Under the pieces are notes generated by a model. That model was not told the DNA's origin and searched no databases. It saw only the letters and a program-made list of their open reading frames with translations. Positions 47,975 to 57,197 of a DNA stretch of 64,000 nt are shown in pieces. The translations under genes and the position numbers were made by a program. The number at the start of each line of letters is the position of its first letter. Within the stretch, counting starts at the first letter, position 1. Origin of the DNA: Daucus carota subsp. sativus (taxonomy: Eukaryota; Streptophyta; Magnoliopsida; Apiales; Apiaceae); NCBI RefSeq assembly GCF_001625215.2, contig NC_030389.2, positions 44,443,454-44,507,453 on the forward strand, given 5' to 3'.

Positions 47975-49497
47975 TACTACTCATTGAATCTCAGTTTCTA
48001 ACATGTTCTTCTCGTTGCATGACCAAGAAATTTTTTTAGGTTCGAGTATGGTGATTGGTGAGGACAAATATGTGTATTAGTATATAAATTTTTCATAATT
48101 ATTTAATTTTGGATTTTTTTATATATTCAAGTCGATTATCTATTATTTCATCCGTCCTGCACCGTTGTTTATATTAGGGGACAGGAACTCGGCACACATT
48201 TGAATTCTCTTATAAAATATATTTTGATAAATTATTTTGAACTTTTTTTCTTCTAAATGAAAGTTTAATATTTTAATTTTTATACAAAAAGAAATTTTTT
48301 AGAAAAATATTGAAACTATTTTTTATATGTGTTTTAATATACGAGCCGAACAATTTAAAAAATCTATAAAAAAATGAGAGTGATAAAGAGAGTATTATCA
48401 TGATTATGGACTTATGGTTGTAGAAATCAGGAACCGGAACTAATGGGTTGACCTGCGGATTCAGGATTTATCAGAGATTTTCTCAATAAATTAAAGTTTT
48501 TTAGTCAAATCAGAGTGTAATCAGTAAATTGGTTAAATATTTTATAAAAATAGGGAATTTTTAAAATCTGTTTAATCTCATGGAGATTATATCAAAATCA
48601 TGTATCATTCAAAATGAATATACTATATTTCCTTTTCAGAATTTTAGTTGTGGAATGGATGGTGATGTTTAATCATCAAGAGAAGTGCAGGAAGGCATTG
48701 TTAAAATAAGTGAAAAGGATCGACCATAGAGCACCACGTAAGAGTAGTTTGAGTGTATATCTTTGCTTTAGGGAATAATTCAATTTTTCTACACCAAACT
48801 ATTAGTTTGACCCTTGACAAAGTGGTGGAGAAGTCGTGTGGTGGATGATAATCATAGAGTCTCTATCGATTGTTTTATAATTAGTAAGAATCTGTGAGAA
48901 TAGTTGTGATGGGTGACTAGTGTGTTCTGGTCTGCACCAAAAATTTATATGGGATTCACGGCTTCTTAATCCAATAGAACGTGTCAAATAAGACGGATGT
49001 GTGAGTATGTTTAATTATAAGAAGAAAAAAATTATACCCGACGTGTCATTTTTGTTTTAGCATCACTGACGGAATTTTATTTTCTGACAGATAAGTTTGT
49101 TTAAAATTTTGTTTAATTATGAAAATGGTTTCATTGGCGGAAGTATGCTGACAGATAAGTTTTGTTTAAAATTTCGCTTTCAGAATTTTATTTTCTGGTT
49201 CCGCCCCTGGAATGACAGCGAAAATCTGCCAAGTGAGCTGAAAATTCTCATTTGCAGGATATTACTCGAGTTCGGGTGGCTGGTGCAAGGGAGCCCTTCT
49301 GCTTCCCCTTGGCTAGTATGTTTTCTGATATTACAATCTGGTTAGTCACCAAGCAATCCACTGCAAGCTACGATGATCCGCGCAAGAGTGATCAGATCAA
49401 GAGTGATCCAGTCTATTTTATAGGACAGAATGTCGGGCTCGTAAGAGAAGTCATCTGGACATAATGTGGATAGCATCGATATGCAAGATTGTCTTTG
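47975..49497. other. Intergenic DNA
   Basis: It has a degenerate Stowaway-like stretch near 48,147-48,392 ('catccgtcctgc' to 'gagagtgataaagagag'). A 70-codon frame at 49,252-49,464 has ordinary protein-like composition but matches no family I know and is not called. Confidence 0.35.
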
Positions 49498-49685
49498 AGT
49501 CCTCTTACTGCAGCCTTGCTATTTCTCTAGGATGAGCCGAATAGAGTATCATACTGCGTGTTGTGGCTGATTCCTGAGTTTGTTTGTTTTGCGGAAGATG
49601 TGACTATGGTTCATACATGTTTCTGTAATTTGATTACAGGCGACTTGAAAAAGTAATTTTGTTGCAGATTAGAGGATGAATTACT
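49498..49685. repeat. Duplicated non-coding segment, copy 1
   Basis: Shares ordered phrases with 50,474-50,640: 'agtcctcttactgcagcctt', 'tgtggctgactcctgaatctg' and 'gcgacttgagaaa' (with small changes), ending in 'attgcag'. The class is unknown. Confidence 0.65.
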
Positions 49686-50473
49686 TGTGAAGGGTGACTA
49701 GTGCGTTCTGGTTTGCAACATTTACACCGGTTGTGCCCAGGGTCGGAACCAAGGATAAAAAGCCCTCGCTAACCCTCAAAATTTAATAAAAATATTCTTT
49801 CATAAACCAAAATTTTTAGGCAAAAATATGTAAAAATCTAGATTTAAACCCCGGCCAACCTTCAAAATTTAATTATATATTGTTTTAGTCGCTGTTATTT
49901 CGGAATTCTGGTTCCGCCACCAGTTGTGCCCGTCTTTTTTTTGTCGCAGTGATGGTGTGATGTTCGATGGATGAACATATTACCTCAGATGAATAAGTGT
50001 CACCAAAGGTCTATACATTTAAAAATGACAGCAGGAAACTATAATATCCGAAATCTTCAGAGCTGTTGTAGAAATGCGATTTTGTTTGTACTAAGTTCAA
50101 GTCATAGGTATCAAGTTCCACACAAGAATGAACAGATATAAATGATTTTTTAAGCAACCTTAAAGAGGCTGTAGAGAAATATAGCCGTAACCTTGTTCTG
50201 TACGAGAAATTGAAATTGAGATACTTTAGTTTCTGATTGTACTAAACTTCTTGATGAAGATCCCTCTCAGCAGAAGTTCGTGTTTCAAGTTATCCCCCCT
50301 CCCTCGGATCTTCCTGTTCTTTGCCAAGCTGACTTTGCAAAAGAATGCTAGATTTTCAAGTTATCATTTGTGATTTGTGAATGTTAAGTGAGTGGTATTG
50401 TCCTTTACTGCACCAAGTTAGATGCGCGATTAGTATTCGCAGACTGATTTTCTGTATCAGCCATCAGGTGTAT
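49686..50473. other. Intergenic DNA with a short protein-like stretch
   Basis: From about 50,242 to 50,350 the plus strand reads C-T-K-L-L-D-E-D-P-S-Q-Q-K and continues through V-I-P-P-P-S-D-L-P to C-Q-A-D-F-A-K-E-C and a stop. It looks like the last exon of an unknown gene or relic. I could not link it to any upstream exon. Confidence 0.25.
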
Positions 50474-50640
50474 TAGTCCTCTTACTGCAGCCTTACTATT
50501 TTTAAAAATAGGGCCAAGAGAGCTTAATATTGTGAGCTGTGGCTGACTCCTGAATCTGCTTGATTCATATAGGTTGTTTCTGTTATTAGATCCCGGGCGA
50601 CTTGAGAAACTTTATTGTATTGCAGAACTGACCCATACTT
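50474..50640. repeat. Duplicated non-coding segment, copy 2
   Basis: Partner of 49,498-49,685, about 980 bp apart in direct orientation. Confidence 0.65.
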
Positions 50641-53308
50641 ACCAAACATGCCCATTGTGTACGCAAGTCAGCAAGTGATAACAGGTTATCAGTTGGATTT
50701 CACCTATTAAATTTGACGTTGACGTATCATGTTATTCATCCAGTGCCAGAATTAAATTTTTTCCAGTGCGTCGCAATTATAATTTCTTCAAATAGGCAGA
50801 GCCCGGATCATCAACACAGTTTCAGAGGAATTTATTTGTTTTGATCGCTTATAATATATTTACCTTTGCCTGCTAGAGTATCCTAAATCATAGGATTAGT
50901 ATCCTATGATTTCTTGTCTGTCTTGGAAATAAAAGGACAGATCTGAAGATAATTTCATAATCACTAGTTGTGCTGCTCCTGCAGACTGTCAAAACCCGAA
51001 AGTATAAGAATGAAAAAACTGGGCACGGATGTGTTCTGAGGCAGATCTAGGATTATTCCTTCAGGGTACAAAAAGCAAAATTTCGGAAAAACACATATAT
51101 ATATATATGTTCAAATTTTCTGAGGACACTAATTTTGTAGAATTTAGAATGATGAAAAAATATCAAAAATCAGAAATTAGTGAGGACACATACTCCCATG
51201 TCTCTTACTAAATCCGCTCCTGACTATGTTCATGTTCAATCATTGGTTAATATCAGATATGTACTTCTGTTTTTTAGAAACTATGTGTTTTTCATCGGTC
51301 ATGGCGGCTTATATGCTGGAGTGTCTGCAGAAAATTAACAAGTTGTTTTGGAGTAATCATCAAATTTCACCTATTTGAAATGCTTCTGCCTAGGTCATAA
51401 TGGTTAACTTAGTAAACTTTTCAACATTTATCTGATTCTTCAAGAGATAATTAAAAATGAATACTCAGTGGACCAATACTCAACAGCATTTGCAGCTTCA
51501 TGCATTTACATAATTCAAGTCATCTGTAATGAGACAGATCTAAAATAAACGCTCGCTTGAGGTCATAAAATTGCTTCAATGTCAATTGAAACAAAAACGG
51601 TGTCACAAATGCAAGCTTCATTCAATATCAGCGGTTAAAATGCATCTAACTCCTGTCTGAAATTATATTTATCTTCGATGAATTTGTCTCCATCTTTGGC
51701 ATTTCATGAACACAGTCTGTACAATATCTATAGTAGCTTTTGTGCTGATGTACGGATAGCTCAGAATAAAATTTAAAATGGTGACTGAACTTTATCCGTT
51801 TTCACATTTTAGTGGCAAAGTTTTCAAATTTACAAATAGATCGCCGACATTGTATACATTCAAAGAAATGGTCAAGGGCCGCTATTCTGAGGAAAAAAAT
51901 CTATTTTTCTCAAAAAACGGTCCACCAAAATGAAAAAATGGATAAAATCTGGCTACCAGTTTATATTTTACTCGATAGATTATTTGTCTGTGTTCACATA
52001 AGGATGCAAACAAAATGAGCTGTCTTAGCAAGAGGAATTGAGTCCAGCTAGTGATGAGGCTTCTTAGCAGATATGCACAAAACTGTTTTAGCAGATGTGC
52101 ACAAAACTGTTCTGGCAATACTAGCATTTTTCTTCCATGTTCATGTCATCTTTGGAATTTTAAGCTCTTGTTTGTTCGGTTTTCTTGGCCTGATTCTCAA
52201 CTGAAACGTATGGAAAATAGAAAAAATTGTCCTGTCTTCTGGTTATCTGTTTGTAGATTGTGGGAATTATACTGACTCCGGTAAATTGTAATTTTTAATC
52301 AACGCCGACAATAACAATGGAAATACAGAATCAAAACTCAAGTCGAATAACTTCGATATCATGTTAAGTAACCGATTCGTATTTTTATTTTTGGAGGGAC
52401 AGTTGTCTGATTTAATAGTCCAACTGGGTGTGTACTGAAGAAAAGTTAATGCAGTAGTAATTTATAGTACGTCCTTAAATCAACTGTACAAGTCAATAAG
52501 TCATTACTCTGCCCATTTTGGTAGATGTTTACTTTTCCCTTCCCATCTGAAATAATCAAATTATAAATATGTCAAAAAATATGTATTTATCAAACTATTT
52601 TCTGAAATTATTTTGTGAAATTATCTCGTATCGGATTCTTCACACGAGCGATAAAGATATGAGTGAATGATGGTAATGGGATACCCTACTTGTTGGGTAC
52701 CACTCTTTTTTTATATAATTTTTTCATAGCACTCATTTTAAGGATTTTATAAAATATAGTCTTATAATTTATTTTTAAATAAAAATTTTAAAAATTATAT
52801 TTTTATTCAGAATAAAAAAATTAGCGTTTTTGAAACATATACAATTCCTGCCGTTTGCAACATAGAAACATCAGAGCATGAAGAGTAGTAAATAAAAATC
52901 TTGCACATTTAAAATGAAAATTTATAAAAAAAAAAATAAACGTCTAAAATTGAACAACCAACCACCACTAGTGTCCTTTTTCACAAGTCCTGTCGACCAA
53001 ATTCTCCGCAATTTACTCGTTTAAAAACATCAAAAAATTTAAAATCAACTTTTTTTCACATCTTTGACTTAAAAGTAAAACTAGTAAAAATATTTACTCC
53101 GCTAGTTCTTTCTTTAATTTACACGAACACATCTGCCTAGTTACCATGCTGTAGCTGCACATGAATGGCAGCTTCCTTTTTGTCTCAATCATTGTGAATG
53201 TAGCTTTTGAGTCGTTTGACCAATAATCTCAACTCGATCTCTGCTTATATCTTCATACGTTGATTGCTATTTACAGTTATGCATCCAAGATTTACCGCGT
53301 GCAGTCTT
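50641..53308. other. Intergenic DNA upstream of the oxidase gene
   Basis: AT-rich, with many short frames but none with recognisable protein character. No RNA gene was seen. Confidence 0.4.
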
Positions 53309-53600
53309 TTATCTCTCTCCCCCATTAAGTCTTTATGTTTCAAGAACTACTCTAGTCTCTCTCTCCCCAATCTCTCTCCCTCTGTCCCTCTGTCCCTCTC
53401 CTCTCTCACAATCTCTCTCCCTCTCTCTCTCAGTCTCTCCCAATCTCTCTCCCTCTCTCTCACTCTCTCCCAATCTCTCTCCCTCTCCCTCACTCTCTCC
53501 CAATCTCTCTCTCCTCTCTCTCCTAATCTCTTTCTTTTTCTCTCTGCTAATCTCTCTCCTCTGTCTTTATCTATAAATCTCTCCCGTTCTCTGCACACTC
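53309..53600 (+). repeat. CT-rich tract in the presumed 5' UTR of the oxidase gene
   Basis: About 270 bp of imperfect CTCTCTCCCAATCTCTCT-type repeats end roughly 70 bp before the start codon. Pyrimidine-rich leaders are common in plants. The tract produces artificial frames on both strands. Confidence 0.85.
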
Positions 53601-53667
53601 TGCATTAATACCTGTCTCTCTCTTTTCAAGAAACCAACAAAACTGCAAGAAAATTAAATCTCTCTCC

Positions 53668-55586
53668 ATGGCATTCAAGAACCTCTCCTACCTCATCATT
53701 CTCATCTCTCTCTATCTCTCCCTCTCTCTCTCCAAACCCCACCGCAACACCCACCCTCCCCCCACCCCCTCACCACCCTCTCCCACTTACCCTAACCCCC
53801 AAGAAACCTCTCCAGCCCTAGGCCAGTGGGCCCTACTCCAAAAATCCATAGGCATCTCCGCCATGCACATGCAACTCCTCTACAACAACAAGCTCATCAT
53901 CTTTGACCGCACTGACTTCGGCCTCTCCAACCTCTCCCTCCCCTCCGGCAAATGCCGATACAACGACGAGATCATCGACATCGACTGCACCGCGCACTCG
54001 ATATCTTACGACGTGGCCTTAAACACCTATAGGCCACTCATGGTGCAAACAGATTTTTGGTGCTCATCTGCCGCCGTGTTCCCCGACGGAACCCTACTTC
54101 AGACCGGCGGGTACCTCGCCGGAGCTAAAAAGATCCGGCAGTTCTCCCCGTGCGACGACGAACAATGTGACTGGATTGAACTTGAGCAGAACTTAACCGT
54201 GCAAAGATGGTATAATTTAATATTCTTGAATTTATCGTGTTAATCGAATATAATTGCATTATTATTGTGCCTTATTATTTCTTTTTACTTCGTATACTTG
54301 AATTTATCGTGTTAATCGAATGTAATTGACTTATTGTCGCTTTTTATTTCGTGTTCTTGAATTTGTTGTGTTAATCGAATATAATTGTCTTATTATTTTA
54401 TTTTTTGAATAGGTATGCATCGAATCAAATACTCCCGGATGGGAGGATCATAATTGTCGGTGGCAGAAGGGCTTTTAGCTACGAGTTTTTTCCGAAAAAT
54501 CAAGAAAATGTAACGTTAAATGGAGATTTTTATCTTAAGTTCTTGCGAGAAACTAGTGATTTTCAAGAGGAGAACAATCTTTATCCGTTTTTGCATGTTT
54601 TACCGGACGGAAATCTTTTTATTTTCGCGAACCAACGGTCCGTTTTATTGGATTATACGAATCACCGGGTACTTAAAGAGTACCCGGTGATTCCCTTAGC
54701 GAAAAGATCGTACCCTGCTACAGGGTCATCAGTTTTGCTGCCCTTGAAGTTAAAGGCAGGAGAGGCTTTCCCTGAAGCTGAGGTCATGATTTGTGGTGGG
54801 TCCTACGGTGGGGCCTACTTGAAGGCCCGGGTTGGTGAGTACGTGGCAGCTTCGAATTCTTGTGGGCGGTTAAAAGTTTCGGATCCGGATCCTAAATGGG
54901 TCATGGAGGAAATGCCCATGGGGCGGGTTATGCCGGATATGTTGTTGGTCCCTACCGGGGATGTGGTTATTTTAAATGGAGCGGGTCGGGGCACGGCCGG
55001 GTGGGAGAGGGCCGAAGATCCGGTTTTGTACCCAATTTTGTTCTCGAATGACGTGGAGGACCCGAAAAAAAGATTTACTGTGCTGAACCCTACTATAATA
55101 GCAAGAATGTATCATTCTGCTGCTACATTGTTGCCAGATGGTAGAATTTTGGTAGGTGGTAGTAATCCTCATATTCAGTATAATTTCAGTAATGTGAAGT
55201 ACCCTACTGAGTTGAGCTTAGAGGCCTTTTCACCCCCTTATCTTGCAGCTGATTTAAGGCACTTGCAGCCCTCGATTATTTCGGTTGAGTATCCGACAGA
55301 CTATGGTCAGCAGTTTTCTGTGATGTTCTCATTAGGACAGGATGTTAAGACTGGAGTGATCAATGTAGTAATGATAGCACCTTCCTTTACGACGCACTCT
55401 TTTGCAATGAATCAGAGGTTGTTAGTGTTGGATTCCTCAGACGTGCAGCAGTTGTCGGATGTTGCTTATAAGGCTACTGTTTCTGCCCCTTCATCGCGGA
55501 ATGTGGCACCTCCTGGTTATTATATGTTGTTTGTGGTGAATGAGGGTGTTCCGAGTCATTGTGTGTGGATTAAGATGAATGTATAG
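53668..55586 (+). CDS. Secreted copper-radical oxidase (glyoxal/galactose oxidase family, 571 aa)
   Basis: Two exons (53668-54209 and 54413-55586) join as A-G-A-T-G|G in phase, restoring R-W-Y. Residues 1-22 are a signal peptide (S-Y-L-I-I-L-I-S-L core) followed by a Pro-rich linker at about 29-45. The glyoxal-oxidase N domain is a beta propeller with P-D-G repeats; the C-terminal DUF1929 domain starts near S-L-E-A-F-S-P-P-Y. The active-site set is complete: Cys132 (F-W-C-S-S-A) and Tyr182 (R-W-Y-A) for the thioether radical cofactor, Tyr414-His415 (A-R-M-Y-H-S) and His509 (T-T-H-S-F) as copper ligands. The enzyme should oxidise an aldehyde or a primary alcohol and release H2O2 in the cell wall. 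The substrate cannot be told from sequence. Plant relatives act in pollen or anther walls and in pectin modification. Confidence 0.92.
54222..54410 (+). repeat. Threefold repeat filling the oxidase intron
   Basis: The 203-nt intron is almost wholly three copies of a 55-73 nt unit starting 'cttgaatttatcgtgttaat' and running on through 'cgaatataattg'. Copies begin near 54,222, 54,295 and 54,355. Confidence 0.85.
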
Positions 55587-56715
55587 AGAGGATTAGTCTT
55601 CTTTTTGTTGGAAAACTATAGAGTTGAACATAATTTGTACTGCAATAGTGCAATGGATTGAGGTTTGAGTTATCAGTTCATTTAATTATATCTTTATTAA
55701 TTGCTTGTAATGTATTAATGATGATGTGATGAAGAATCTGTATTATATGGCATTTTACAGTTGATATCTGAACTCTGGAAACTTTAATCCTCTGGCATAC
55801 AGAGTACGAGGAACAAAATTATTCATATGGTCTCCAGAGAGCCATTGTTGAGTTGAAAATTGAATTTATCAATGTGCTTAGGCAGCATAATGCAAATGAA
55901 GCCTGCATTAGTAAAGTAGCTAAAGTAGCCGGAGATCATATGCAATTATTCTGCTAATTAGGTGAATATATCAGCTGTCGGGGGGAAATTACTGGAACGC
56001 AATCCAAAAGATTGTTATAGGCAATGCATTGTAGTGTCTGGACCAGAGTTGTTGTCTTGCTTTTGATCTCAACTAACTGCAGCTCCCATTGCAATAACGG
56101 AGGGGACTAATCTGTAGCCAGTGCATCATAGATGAGTGATTTCATTTATGTTTCTGGTTTCTGTCGCTCTACGGGTAAATGGAATGATAAATTTAATAGG
56201 CAGTGGTCCAAAAATCCTGATGAAGAGGACAAGAAATAGGGAGAGAGGCTGGCGGTACTTTTAATGTCCGAGTATTAATTTTGTTCATTGTAGCCATTTA
56301 CTAAACTGATTTTGTAGAGACCTGAGCAAATATTGAAAGAATTTTTAGCACAATTTTGGTATCTACCTGATTTCTTAATCATTGCAGTGATTGTAATTTG
56401 TAAGCTTGGCCTCTTGCACATTGCTCTGTTCAGATATTCGAGAGTTTCAGATAGGCATTCAATGAATCCTTTAGTTTACTACAGACTTGGGGACATACTT
56501 GCAATGACATTTTGTTTTGCCGCTTAGAGCAAGAGCCTAACAGAAGCCTTTCCGGCCCTTGTATGTTATAATGTATGCAAAAATATGAAATCGACGACTT
56601 CTGTTATCTTTTTGAATAATAGCTCTTTCTTCTTGGTCATTAAGTCCCTTCTTCCCTTCTGATTTAATGATGCCTTTACATGATTGCATCAAATTTTAGT
56701 CACTTGCAGTTGTCT
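55587..56715. other. Oxidase 3' UTR and downstream spacer
   Basis: No gene is recognisable. Short frames such as 56,333-56,527 have no family resemblance that I can see. Confidence 0.4.
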
Positions 56716-56766
56716 ACTATATCAGTTCAGTATCCTACAGACTTTGGTCAGCAGTTTTCTGTGAGA
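56716..56766 (+). pseudogene. Copper-radical oxidase exon 2 scrap
   Basis: About 50 bp ('tatcagttcagtatcctaca' and on) match 55,276-55,325 of the oxidase gene, encoding I-S-V-Q-Y-P-T-D-F-G-Q-Q-F-S-V. No further exon sequence flanks it. It marks a lost tandem copy or a local copy event about 1.4 kb downstream of the intact gene. Confidence 0.65.
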
Positions 56767-57197
56767 TTTGCAGTTTTCAGGCGATCATCACATTATCAAC
56801 GGCTTCTATTGATGACTTAAGACGCTTCTGATAGACTTTAAGGCATGTGATATCTTATTTCACAGAATTCTTCTCGCCCATTTAGCTATAAATGTTTGGA
56901 TACATAAACTAGTGAATTTAGCCTGCATAGCGCGGCCTTTTATATGCAATACTCGAGTTACAGGAAACAGAACATAGATAATTAGTAGGGGGTAGAATCA
57001 TCCTCCTCATGCAAGCCTGCTGCTCGATGGCAACTTGATGACGAATCTGGATTCCCTGCAGGCAGTATATAATTAAGCAGTGCAACATATTCCAACCAAT
57101 TTATTACTATCAAGTGCTTCTTTGTGTGTGCTTTTGTCGGAGAGGAACTAGTTAGATGAAACCTGGTCAGTTATGGAACTTACTCCGCAGTGCATGA
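56767..57197. other. Spacer, with 3' UTR of the receptor-like protein on its right side
   Basis: Nothing else recognisable. Confidence 0.4.

Noticed and set aside
49252..49464. 70-codon frame in the kinase-oxidase interval
   Set aside because: No recognisable motif and no splice partners. It starts within repeat-like sequence, so it stays unassigned.
53264..53608. Leu/Ser-rich 114-codon frame just upstream of the oxidase
   Set aside because: Pure reading of the CT tract. The composition is repetitive and the real start codon with signal peptide follows at 53,668.
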